Positions 19,020 through 27,135 of a stretch of DNA of 64,000 nucleotides are shown piece after piece. Position 1 is the stretch's first letter, and each line of letters opens with the position of its first letter. The stretch lies in the NCBI RefSeq assembly GCF_029433105.1, contig NZ_JARNTW010000023.1, positions 44,607 to 108,606 on the forward strand, in the 5' to 3' direction. This DNA comes from Runella sp. MFBS21 (GTDB taxonomy: Bacteria; Bacteroidota; Bacteroidia; Cytophagales; Spirosomataceae). Below the pieces are notes generated by a model, which saw only the letters and a list, made by a program, of their open reading frames with translations, was not told the origin of the DNA and did no database searches. Made by a program: the position numbers and the translations under genes.

Positions 19020-20267
19020 TTAGTTAAAAAGTTCTTGTCCTACCATAAAATTCAATTCTTCGTATGCCTCTACGCGGTCTGATTTGAGTCGGTTTAGCTC
19101 TTTGATACTTTCGCTGTAGGTCTCAATCAAATCAATAAATTCCAGCAAAGTCAGATTACCTTTTTGAAAATTTTCGACCACCCCACGGTTGAGAAGTTCT
19201 AGCTGTTCGGTAAATCTCACATCTACACTTTGCACCATATTTTCTACGTATTTGACTTTTTGGAGCGCAGCCGTTACTTCATTTTTAATAAGCTGTTCTT
19301 TCTGTGTAAGTATCCCTTTTTGATACTCAATCATGCGTTTGGCTACTTTAATATTCCCTTGGTTTTTATTGAAAAAAGGCAAATCAGCCGACAGCGTCAA
19401 CCCCGTATAATGGTTGACATAGCTGCCTGATTGGTCATAGACCGCGCCCAACCTCAAATCCGGTACTGCAAGTGATTTTTGTAAGTTATAATTCAATTCT
19501 GCCTGCCTCGCCAAAGACGAAACTACCTTTAAATCACCGCGATTTTGCAATGCTAAATCGCTCAAATAAGCCGCATCTTCGCTCCGCAATTGATAACGTG
19601 TCAATTCTTCTGGGCTTACGATTGGCGAAAGCGGTTTTTCCAAATGAAGAATGGTCTTCAACGCTTTTTGTTTTTCGGCCAACTCAAATAAGATTTCGGT
19701 TTTGTCATTGTTGAGTTGAAATAGCAAAGCCTTCAACCGCAGCATTTCGCGTAGCGATACATTGTTTTTTTCGTATTGTTTTTCAAAAGCCCCTACTGTA
19801 TTTTGGAGGGTTCGGATCTGAATTTCATAACGACTGAGGGTATTTTGAAGAAAATAAACATCAAAAAAATGATTGCGTAATTCAAACTTCAGTACCCTCA
19901 ACAAATCCATAAATTCATATTCGGTCATGCGGGCGTTTTCGAGGGTGAGGGCGACTTGCTTACTACGCTTGCCTGCCGTAAGAAGCAGCTGCTCAATAGC
20001 GATGATTTTTTGTCCACCTTTTCCTACATCTAGCACTCGTTTTCTGTCAGGATTATAAATATTCCATTCGGTCGAAAGCGTGGGATTATCCCAAAGGCGG
20101 GCTTGTATCACCTCCGCCTGAGCCGCCTCAATCCTAAAACGCTCACTTAAAAGCTGAAGATTGTTAGTCAAAAAAAGGCTATCCGCTTGCCTCAGTGAGA
20201 TTCGGAGTGAATCTTGAGCAAGCCCTCGCAAAGGCACCAAAAAAGCAATCAAAAGAAGAATTCGCAT
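19020..20267 (-). CDS. TolC-family outer-membrane efflux protein
   Basis: About 415 residues from ATG 20267 (MRILLLIAFLVPLRGLAQ, a clean signal peptide). An in-frame start 36 bp upstream would bury the signal. Two outer-membrane-efflux repeats with long helices (SLRQADSLFLTNNLQLLSER, KRMIEYQKGILTQKEQLIKN) and a porin-like strand motif (FFNKNQGNIKVAK). First gene of the channel-adaptor-pump operon; 133 bp separate it from the divergent regulator gene at 20401. Confidence 0.9.
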   Translation of the reverse strand: MRILLLIAFLVPLRGLAQDSLRISLRQADSLFLTNNLQLLSERFRIEAAQAEVIQARLWDNPTLSTEWNIYNPDRKRVLDVGKGGQKIIAIEQLLLTAGKRSKQVALTLENARMTEYEFMDLLRVLKFELRNHFFDVYFLQNTLSRYEIQIRTLQNTVGAFEKQYEKNNVSLREMLRLKALLFQLNNDKTEILFELAEKQKALKTILHLEKPLSPIVSPEELTRYQLRSEDAAYLSDLALQNRGDLKVVSSLARQAELNYNLQKSLAVPDLRLGAVYDQSGSYVNHYTGLTLSADLPFFNKNQGNIKVAKRMIEYQKGILTQKEQLIKNEVTAALQKVKYVENMVQSVDVRFTEQLELLNRGVVENFQKGNLTLLEFIDLIETYSESIKELNRLKSDRVEAYEELNFMVGQELFN

Positions 20268-20370
20268 AAGGTCAACAATACTTTTTGCAAAGGTGATGAC
20301 CAAAGATTAAGCTCATATAAAGACCACCTTAAAAAAAACTAAATAGCCTGTAAGGAAGACGCTTATGCTT

Positions 20371-20378
20371 TATATTTG
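20371..20378 (+). promoter_or_regulatory. Bacteroidota -7 box (TATATTTG) for the regulator gene
   Basis: Exact match to TAnnTTTG, 22 bp before the ATG at 20401, so the leader would be about 17 nt. A matching TTTG at the upstream position is not obvious. Confidence 0.45.
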
Positions 20379-20400
20379 AACAAAAAATCTATTTTTCTTT

Positions 20401-21105
20401 ATGAAAACCGACGCCGCACCCAAGAAAATCCTCATCATTGAAGATGATTTACGCATTGCTCAACTACTTACGCGCGGCCTCACCAACAAAGGTTTTGAGA
20501 CAGAAGTCTCCTATACAGGTGCCCTTGGGCTGCGCCGTGCGTTGTCGGTTGCTTTTGATTTAGTGATTTTAGACATCAATTTACCCGAACTAAGCGGCTA
20601 TGAAGTATGTCAGCGAATTCGCGAGCAAAAACCTTCGCTCCCGATTTTGATGCTTACTGCCATGAGCGAAATTGAAGATAAAATAGAGGGCTTTGAAGCG
20701 GGAGCCGACGACTATCTCGTCAAACCTTTCGATTTTAGGGAATTGTATCATCGAGTAGTGGTAGGCCTGCGTCGAAACCACTCCGAAGCCGAAACCGTCG
20801 GTAAAGTATTGCGTATTGCTGATTTGGAAATTTTCTTGGATAGTAAGCTCGTTAAGCGAGCCACTCAAGAAATCAGTCTCACGGCACGCGAGTACGAATT
20901 TTTGGTTTATTTAGTAAAAAACAAAGGTAAAGTGGTTTCTAAAAACGATATAGCGGCCAACGTTTGGGATGTACATTTTGATACAGGAACCAATGTAATA
21001 GAAGTGTATATCAATATCTTACGCCGAAAAATCGACCGAAATTTTGAACCAAAACTCATCCACACACGCCCCGGCTTGGGCTATTTATTAAGAGAAACAC
21101 CATGA
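20401..21105 (+). CDS. OmpR-family response regulator beside metal-efflux genes
   Basis: 234 residues. Receiver with EDD acidic pair, phospho-acceptor Asp ~58 (VILDINLPELSGYE), Thr switch (MLTAMSE) and DYLVKPFD Lys; winged-helix output with LTAREYEFLVYLVKNKGKVVS and HTRPGLGYLL. Its stop overlaps the kinase start by 4 bp. Placement divergent from the tolC-cusB-cusA operon suggests it is a CusR-like activator of that operon (inference from context). Confidence 0.92.
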   Translation: MKTDAAPKKILIIEDDLRIAQLLTRGLTNKGFETEVSYTGALGLRRALSVAFDLVILDINLPELSGYEVCQRIREQKPSLPILMLTAMSEIEDKIEGFEAGADDYLVKPFDFRELYHRVVVGLRRNHSEAETVGKVLRIADLEIFLDSKLVKRATQEISLTAREYEFLVYLVKNKGKVVSKNDIAANVWDVHFDTGTNVIEVYINILRRKIDRNFEPKLIHTRPGLGYLLRETP

Positions 21106-22487
21106 AAATCCAGACCAAAATTTCTATCCTATTTTCCCTCATTGTAGGAAGTCTGTTGGCTATTTTTTCGTTTATAGTGTATCAGATTTTTGCCGAATTT
21201 CGCGAGCAAGAATACTACGACCGTCTCAAAAGCAAGGCAATCACGACGGCCCAATTGCTCATCAAAGTAGATGAAATAGACCGAAATCTGCTCAAAATCA
21301 TCGACAAAAATACCCTTACTGCCCTAATTGATGAAAAGGTATTGGTATTTGATCAAAACAATAAACTCTTCTATAGCAGCCTAGACGACCATGTGATTCA
21401 TTATGGGAATGATTTGCTCGAACGCATAAGACGCGAAAAATACGTGGAAACTAGCAGCGGCGACAACGAAGTAGTAGGACTTATCTACGAACTCAACCAA
21501 CAGAAATACATTATTTTGGCCTCTGCTTACGATAAGTTTGGGCGAAGTAAAATGGACAATCTCCGTAAAACGCTGTTTGGTGGGCTTGTATTCGGAATTG
21601 TAGGGACGATACTCTTGGGGATATTTTTTGCGGGAAAAGCCCTTGGGCCAGTTAATCAGTTTATTGTTCAAATCAGCGCGATTTCGGCCAACAACCTTAC
21701 TGAGCGACTCGACGAACGAAATGGTAAAGATGAGATTGGGCTATTGGCCACTGCCTTCAACAAAATGATGTATCGTCTTGAAGAATCTTTTGAACTTCAA
21801 AAAAGTTTTGTTTCGCACGCGTCTCATGAGCTCCGAACGCCCCTCGCTGCACTTAAGTCAGAAGTGGAAATTAGCCTTGAAGAAAAACTCACTTTGGCCC
21901 AGCACAAAGGTATTTTAAGAAATATCAGCAAAGACATCAATCGGCTTATCAACCTCACCAATAGCCTTTTACAAATCGTAAAACCTTTCAAAACTACCCT
22001 CAGCAATGCCCAAAATGTACGTATAGACGATGTGATTTTTCAAGCCCAAGATGATTTGCTCCTCTCCCGACCCGAATATAAAATCTTGGTAGAATATGCC
22101 CAAGACCCTGAAGATGAAAACAATATCACAGTCCTTGGAGAAGAGAATCTTTTGAAGACGGTGTTTACCAACCTTATCGACAATGCCTGTAAATACTCTT
22201 CGCCTCACCAAGCATTGGTAATCATTGATTTTAAAAATGACACGACCGTAGTTAGTATCCAAGATGAAGGAATCGGAATCCCTAATGAGGACATATCAAG
22301 TATCTTTGAACCTTTTTACCGCTCCAAAAATGCACTGTCGATTTCGGGTTTTGGGGTAGGACTATCGGTGTGCAAAAAAATAATTGAGATGCATCGTGGC
22401 AAAATTCACGTATCCAGCGTCCCCAACCAAGGCAGCATTTTTATGGTGGTTCTTCCCAATGTGAATACTGCTAGAGACACCAAATAA
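21102..22487 (+). CDS. Sensor histidine kinase paired with metal-efflux operon
   Basis: 461 residues. Helices ~8-28 and ~162-183 bracket a periplasmic region. HAMP, HisKA (SHASHELRTPLAAL, His ~241) and HATPase_c (NLIDNACKYSS, DEGIGI, GFGVGLSVC) are all intact. Start codon overlaps the regulator gene. Strong similarity in layout and periplasmic segment (YYDRLKSKAITTAQLL) to the kinase at 9644-11023. Likely senses periplasmic metal, by context only. Confidence 0.92.
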   Translation: MKIQTKISILFSLIVGSLLAIFSFIVYQIFAEFREQEYYDRLKSKAITTAQLLIKVDEIDRNLLKIIDKNTLTALIDEKVLVFDQNNKLFYSSLDDHVIHYGNDLLERIRREKYVETSSGDNEVVGLIYELNQQKYIILASAYDKFGRSKMDNLRKTLFGGLVFGIVGTILLGIFFAGKALGPVNQFIVQISAISANNLTERLDERNGKDEIGLLATAFNKMMYRLEESFELQKSFVSHASHELRTPLAALKSEVEISLEEKLTLAQHKGILRNISKDINRLINLTNSLLQIVKPFKTTLSNAQNVRIDDVIFQAQDDLLLSRPEYKILVEYAQDPEDENNITVLGEENLLKTVFTNLIDNACKYSSPHQALVIIDFKNDTTVVSIQDEGIGIPNEDISSIFEPFYRSKNALSISGFGVGLSVCKKIIEMHRGKIHVSSVPNQGSIFMVVLPNVNTARDTK

Positions 22488-22701
22488 AATTTTGTCCATA
22501 AAATAAAAAAGTCACAAAAGTTCACTTTTCTTTCTCCTCAAAAGGCACAAAAGCCCTTTTCTTTTTGTTAGGTTTTTAGATGCCAAACGGTATCGGCCTG
22601 TGTCTTTTGAGCATTGCCGAGTCTTACTTTTCATCTTGGCGTTTTGCTTATTTTCTTATTCTCGGTGCAGGCTTTTTGCTCATCATACAGCGCACCTCTT
22701 T

Positions 22702-24081
22702 ATGAACACCGAAATACTTTCACGTATTCAGTTTGCTTTTACGGTGGCTTTTCATTACATCTATCCTCCGCTAAGTATTGGTTTAGGGATAGTATTGGTT
22801 ATCATGGAAGGCATGTATCTCCGCACGGGTCAAAAAATCTATGAGCAAATGACCCGCTTTTGGATTAAAATCTTTGCTTTGATTTTTGGGATTGGCGTAG
22901 CCACGGGCATCGTAATGGAGTTCGAATTTGGCACCAACTGGGCGGTTTATTCTCGTTATGTAGGAGATATTTTCGGAAGTGCCTTAGCTGCCGAAGGTAT
23001 TTTTGCCTTTGCCCTCGAATCTGGTTTTTTGGGTATTTTGATTTTTGGTTGGAATCGAGTCAGCCCTCGCGTTCATTTCTTTTCTACGATAATGGTCGCA
23101 TTGGGGTCTATGTTTTCGGCGATTTGGATTGTAGTAGCCAACTCTTGGCAACAAACGCCCGCTGGCTTTCGAATCGAAGGCGAAGGCATGAAAGCGCGGG
23201 CTGTCATCACGGATTTTTGGGCAATGGTCTTTAATCCTTCGAGTGTTGACCGTCTTTCTCACGTCATTATTGGGTCATTTTTAGCAGGTTCGTTTTTGGT
23301 TTTGAGTGTCAATGCTTATTATCTTCTCCGAAACCGCCACGTATCTATCGCCAAATCAGGCTTCAAAATCGCCCTTGTGGTCGCTACGGTAGCTTCGCTA
23401 TTGCAGCTTTTTACGGGGCACCGCTCGGCTGATGGAGTAGCCAAAAACCAACCCGCCAAATTAGCCGCTTTTGAAGGTCATTATGACTCTTTGGCAGTGG
23501 CCGACATGTACTTATGGGGCTGGACGGATGCCCAAGCTCAAAAAGTAAGTGGTCTCAAAATTCCAGGTGGTTTGTCGTTTTTAATTCATCAAGATTTGAA
23601 AGCTCCCGTCACGGGCTTAAACGCTTTTCCGACCGACCAACGGCCTTCCGCCAGAGCTATCAACTTTGTGTTTCAGACTTATCACCTCATGGTAGCCATC
23701 GGTATGGCATTGATTGGACTTTCATTGTTGGGGATGTTTTTATGGTGGCGAGGTCGTCTTTTTGACCAAAAATGGCTTTTACAAATATTTGCATGGGCGG
23801 TGCTATTCCCCCAAATCGCCAATCAAGTAGGCTGGTACTCTGCCGAAGTAGGCCGACAACCGTGGGTTGTGTATGGACTTCTGCGTACATCCGATGCGCT
23901 TTCTCAATCGCTTCGTACCGAGCAGGTTCTTTTTTCACTGATTTTATTTACGTTGGTTTATAGCTTGTTGTTTGCGCTGTTTTTGTATTTACTCAATAAA
24001 AAAATCAAACATGGCCCCGACGAGTTGCACGAAGAAGTGATTCCTGATTATTCAAAACGCGACAACCCAATTCTCAACTAA
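22702..24081 (+). CDS. cydA: Cytochrome bd quinol oxidase subunit I
   Basis: About 459 residues from ATG 22702 (MNTEILSRIQFAFTVAFHYI); a longer frame upstream has no ATG-like support and no homology pattern. Nine helices, with the N-terminal heme-b ligand His in AFHYIYPPLSIG, the QTYH..V motif, and RQPWVVYGLLRTSDA near the end. The Q-loop is short. It reduces O2 to water using menaquinol in the cytoplasmic membrane, with high O2 affinity. Stop and the cydB start overlap (TAATG). Confidence 0.93.
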   Translation: MNTEILSRIQFAFTVAFHYIYPPLSIGLGIVLVIMEGMYLRTGQKIYEQMTRFWIKIFALIFGIGVATGIVMEFEFGTNWAVYSRYVGDIFGSALAAEGIFAFALESGFLGILIFGWNRVSPRVHFFSTIMVALGSMFSAIWIVVANSWQQTPAGFRIEGEGMKARAVITDFWAMVFNPSSVDRLSHVIIGSFLAGSFLVLSVNAYYLLRNRHVSIAKSGFKIALVVATVASLLQLFTGHRSADGVAKNQPAKLAAFEGHYDSLAVADMYLWGWTDAQAQKVSGLKIPGGLSFLIHQDLKAPVTGLNAFPTDQRPSARAINFVFQTYHLMVAIGMALIGLSLLGMFLWWRGRLFDQKWLLQIFAWAVLFPQIANQVGWYSAEVGRQPWVVYGLLRTSDALSQSLRTEQVLFSLILFTLVYSLLFALFLYLLNKKIKHGPDELHEEVIPDYSKRDNPILN

Positions 24082-25115
24082 TGGAAACGATACTCGGACT
24101 TGATTTGCCCACTTGGTGGTTTTTGGTGGTGGGTGGCGTATTTAGTGGCTACGCTATTCTCGATGGCTTCGACCTCGGCGCGGGTGCATTACATCTGTTT
24201 TTCAAAAAAGAAGAAAGTAGGCGGATTGCCCTCAACGCCATCGGCCCCGTATGGGATGGCAATGAAGTATGGTTGGTGATTGGCGGCGGAGCCTTGTTTG
24301 CTGGCTTTCCAGTGGTGTATGCTACGGTTTTTTCGGCGTTTTATGAGTTGTTTATGATTTTTTTGGTCATGCTCATTCTAAGAGCGATTTCCATAGAGTT
24401 CCGTTCCAAAGAACCCATGCTTTGGTGGCGCAAAACATGGGATATTAGTTATAGTGTATCCAGTATTTTGCTGGCTTTGGCTTTGGGGTTGGTTTTGGGA
24501 AATGTGATTCAAGGCTTTGCCATTGACCAAAACTACATTTATCGAGGTACATTGCTCGACTATTTCAACCCTTATGCCCTTCTCGTATCGGTCACTACAT
24601 TGGCGCTATTTATGATGCACGGGGCTATCTATTTGGTGATGAAAACCGAAAATCGGCTTTACGCCAAACTTACCGTTTTGGCCAAAAACACGACTATCTT
24701 TTTTGTACTGATGTTTGCGATTACGTCGGTCGCTACGCTTTTGTTCATCCCTCACATGATAAACCGCTATCGCGAAGTGCCTTATATGTTTGCGTTTCCG
24801 GTTTTGGCTATTTTGGCCGTAGCCAACATTACGCGCCAAATCTCACGGCGGCGTTATTTTTACGCTTTTTTATCATCGGCTTTTGTGACGGCTATGCTCA
24901 TGATTTTGGTAGCGGTGGGGCTTTTTCCCAACATCGTTCTCTCCACTATCGACCCCAACCTTCATATCACGGTTTACAACGGAGCATCGACCGACAAATC
25001 CCTTAAAATCATGCTCACTTTTGCCGCGATTGGGGTACCATTGGTGGCACTTTATACGAGTTTTGTTTTTTGGACTTTTCGAGGTAAAGTAAAACTCGAT
25101 GAGACGAGTTATTGA
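24081..25115 (+). CDS. cydB: Cytochrome bd quinol oxidase subunit II
   Basis: 344 residues, eight or nine helices. Family motifs GYAILDGFDLGAGALHL and GPVWDGNEVWLVIGGGALFAGFP are present near the N-terminus. It overlaps cydA by 1 bp, indicating translational coupling. No cydX-like micro-ORF was recognised directly downstream. Confidence 0.93.
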   Translation: METILGLDLPTWWFLVVGGVFSGYAILDGFDLGAGALHLFFKKEESRRIALNAIGPVWDGNEVWLVIGGGALFAGFPVVYATVFSAFYELFMIFLVMLILRAISIEFRSKEPMLWWRKTWDISYSVSSILLALALGLVLGNVIQGFAIDQNYIYRGTLLDYFNPYALLVSVTTLALFMMHGAIYLVMKTENRLYAKLTVLAKNTTIFFVLMFAITSVATLLFIPHMINRYREVPYMFAFPVLAILAVANITRQISRRRYFYAFLSSAFVTAMLMILVAVGLFPNIVLSTIDPNLHITVYNGASTDKSLKIMLTFAAIGVPLVALYTSFVFWTFRGKVKLDETSY

Positions 25116-25306
25116 GTAAAAAATGCCTCGCAGCCTATTTAGACAAAAATCAACCTGTCCCCACAATAGGAGTAGGTACGTAAAATAGCACCTCAAAAAA
25201 TCGAACGCAATGTGTTAGAATTCAAAGGAAAATTAGACATATGGGGGTTATGATTTGGGTCAGATACCAAGCATTTACGTGACGTTTGCCAAAACTTGCT
25301 TCATCA

Positions 25307-25476
25307 TCATCGTACCCATGTTCTTTGTTCTTTGTAGGCAAAGATATATTTGATGCCTTTGGTATCTACAACTCTGATGGTGTCAATTCTACCTTGGGTA
25401 CGAAGTCCGATTGGGCACAAAGTACCCCTGTTCCACACCACCAGAGTATGGAGCTAAAAAGCCATTTGTTAATCAT
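25307..25476 (-). pseudogene. Decapitated 5' end of a secreted-protein gene
   Basis: From ATG 25476 the minus strand encodes a good signal peptide (MINKWLFSSILWWCGTGV.. ending LCAQS) and 36 codons before a stop at 25366. In the adjacent frame the sequence stays protein-like (GLRTQGRIDTIRVVDTKG..) to a stop at 25307, so one frameshift separates the halves. The first ~18 codons and the upstream region recur at 34935. By context it may be the start of an RHS-type secreted protein, but that is inference. Confidence 0.45.
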
Positions 25477-25540
25477 TAGAGTTGTTGTTTACTTTTGTCT
25501 ATTTATAAACTATAGTGTGAAAAGAGTATTTGAAAATCTG
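25419..25540 (-). repeat. Direct repeat, copy A (promoter region + signal-peptide start)
   Basis: About 122 bp matching 34878-35000 at roughly nine of ten positions. On the minus strand it covers ~64 bp upstream of an ATG plus the first ~18 codons of the signal peptide. Both copies diverge abruptly just past GGTACTTT, about 18 codons in. The two copies lie on either side of the tip array in the same orientation. Confidence 0.8.
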
Positions 25541-25660
25541 GGAGGTATCCCCATTTTTCTACGACTTGTCCTTAAACTTCTGCGTATTAGTTTCACTGGT
25601 CATGATTGTTTTGTAAAGTGTTCTTTCGCTAATGCTTTCCTTGCTACTTCTGATGCACTG

Positions 25661-25879
25661 TTATTTTAGTATTGAGTATCCACGACAAGAATCGGGGATT
25701 GACGGTGACCAGAGGCAAAATCTTACATAAATTACCTTAGAAAGAATTTCAGGGTTATAAAAGGATTCATAGATTTGTGAGAAAGGGACAATATCATTGA
25801 CGATGCTATCGGTAACCCCAGCTTTCAACAAATAAAATTTGAGTTTAAAAAAAACAAACTCAACGAGGGATGATTAGAT
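25661..25879 (-). other. Orphan open frame without start codon
   Basis: Open for ~72 codons between stops with protein-like composition (FYLLKAGVTDSIVNDIVPFS, then QIYESFYNPEILSK) but no ATG. I do not recognise it. Given the surroundings it is probably a fragment of a lost gene. Confidence 0.2.
25839..25863 (-). terminator. Hairpin behind the DUF1493 gene
   Basis: TTGAGTTT (25839-25846) pairs with AAACTCAA (25856-25863). On the minus strand the stem is followed by ATTTTATTT. It is 28 bp after the DUF1493 stop. Confidence 0.5.
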
Positions 25880-25891
25880 GACTACTTAGTT

Positions 25892-26200
25892 TTATACTAA
25901 AACTTTTGCCTTTACAGCCTTTAATAAGCTTTCAACAGTCAGTTCTTTTGTTTTTTTTGTATTTCTAAAAGAAAAAAAAACTGGTTCGGCATGAAAATAT
26001 TCATAAAACTGAAAATTACTAATATCGACCTTAAATTTTTCTGAAAAGGCACGTATCAAATCACTAGCATCATCGCCTGAAATACCTAAATCAGATTCTA
26101 AACCATCTGTTAAACTAATGTTTTCAGATTCAATACCTACAATTTTATTTAAGAATAATAGAACTTCTTCTATTATTTCACCTTGAATATTATCTTTCAT
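25892..26200 (-). CDS. DUF1493 acyl-carrier-like protein, candidate immunity/partner of RHS tip
   Basis: 102 residues, small and acidic, helical. The core SDLGISGDDASDLIRAFSEK (residues ~33-52) is the DUF1493 signature, an acyl-carrier-protein-like fold. The phosphopantetheine serine of the ACP DSL motif is replaced by acidic residues (GDDA), so it is unlikely to be a carrier. It overlaps the end of the RHS tip gene by 11 bp on the same strand, the position of the immunity gene in the other units. A neutralising role is inference from position only. Confidence 0.75.
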   Translation of the reverse strand: MKDNIQGEIIEEVLLFLNKIVGIESENISLTDGLESDLGISGDDASDLIRAFSEKFKVDISNFQFYEYFHAEPVFFSFRNTKKTKELTVESLLKAVKAKVLV

Positions 26201-27080
26201 TATTAAATTGTTTTTTTACAGCGTCTCGCTGTTCTTGTAATAATTCCTTAGGAATAAATGAGCCTGACATTTGTTGCGTCTGCAAAAGTTGATGCTGTTC
26301 TTCTAATGCCATATTTTGAAAATTTGTGTTCGCCGTATCAACAATATCATAAACAGTGACAGCCATGCTTGCACGAGAGAGACCGAAGCCTAAGCATCTA
26401 CCCACATATCTGCCTAATAAATTAGTCTTAAAACGGACAACTTTACCATTTATGATTCTACTATGTGTATAGAGTCGTTTAGACATTACATTACTGTAAT
26501 TGAAAAATTTTTGCATTCTTTCGTTACCTAACAATTTATTACTAAGGTATGATATAGATGTTGTAACTTCCGATGCGTTTCCAACAGTAGCTTTACCAAT
26601 CCAGATTTTAGGAAATTCTGCCGCAGGAACTATTATACTTGGGCCAAATAAATGTCCCCAACCCTTAAAAGTAGGTTCTTGATTTCTTTTTCCATAAACA
26701 GTTGCTCCTTTTCCATCTCCATTTAATACTATACCTGTTTCTTTATCATAAGTATAAAGTGATTTATTATTACGGTATTCATCGTACTTTTTGTCGTTTG
26801 GACAAGTGGGACAGATAGCAATAGAGGTACTTTCAAAAGCATTACTTGGGCTTAAACCGTATAAATCAACATAGTTTACAGGATTGTTGTATGTATAGTG
26901 GTATGGACTCCAAGTCTCCTGTTCATCTGTTAATGGGTCAATTACATGCCATTTCCCAAGTAGAGGATCATACATCCTAGCACCATAGTCTAATTGGTTT
27001 AATCCCAATTCTTCTATTTTTTCTTTGCCATTGTACTGCCACTTGTGCTCAGGATTGCCTTCCGTCTCAATACCCACCAA
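26190..27080 (-). CDS. Headless RHS C-terminal tip with unknown toxin-like domain (unit 1)
   Basis: 296 codons, but the only start is a TTG that corresponds to Leu in the RHS phrase WNLVGIETEG; an in-frame stop lies seven codons upstream of the RHS phrase. Residues 1-75 are the end of an RHS core (GARMYDPLLGKWHVIDPLTD, YHYTYNNPVNYVDLYGL). The remaining ~220 residues are a variable domain with two cysteine pairs (ICPTCP) and a hydrophobic stretch (GRCLGFGLSRASMAVTVYDIV); I cannot assign a toxin family. Without the ~1500-residue RHS shell and signal it is probably silent. Confidence 0.7.
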   Translation of the reverse strand: MVGIETEGNPEHKWQYNGKEKIEELGLNQLDYGARMYDPLLGKWHVIDPLTDEQETWSPYHYTYNNPVNYVDLYGLSPSNAFESTSIAICPTCPNDKKYDEYRNNKSLYTYDKETGIVLNGDGKGATVYGKRNQEPTFKGWGHLFGPSIIVPAAEFPKIWIGKATVGNASEVTTSISYLSNKLLGNERMQKFFNYSNVMSKRLYTHSRIINGKVVRFKTNLLGRYVGRCLGFGLSRASMAVTVYDIVDTANTNFQNMALEEQHQLLQTQQMSGSFIPKELLQEQRDAVKKQFNNER

Positions 27081-27135
27081 ATTCCAACCCCAAGGCGCTA
27101 CAGGCTACTCTTTTCTCACATTTCAAAGAACATTT
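27081..27135 (-). repeat. Cassette flank repeat, unit 1 (continues at 28608-28645)
   Basis: Same sequence as the left parts of the flanks at 31729-31870 and 33343-33484 (GGCGCTACAGGCTACTC then TTTCTCACATTTCAAAGAACATTT). The IS66 copy splits it; the other half resumes at 28608 after the duplicated GAACATTT. Confidence 0.8.

Larger units (their letters stand above)
25116..25891. other. Gene-poor left border of the RHS island
   Basis: 776 bp without an intact gene. It holds one copy of a ~122-bp repeat (25419-25540) carrying a signal-peptide start, the frameshifted remnant that follows it (25307-25476), an orphan open frame (25661-25879) and a hairpin behind the DUF1493 gene. The stretch 25116-25300 shows nothing I can name. 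Confidence 0.6.

Noticed and set aside
25286..25669. 127-codon plus-strand frame in the island border
   Set aside because: It overlaps the signal-peptide remnant and repeat on the opposite strand and has no recognisable product.
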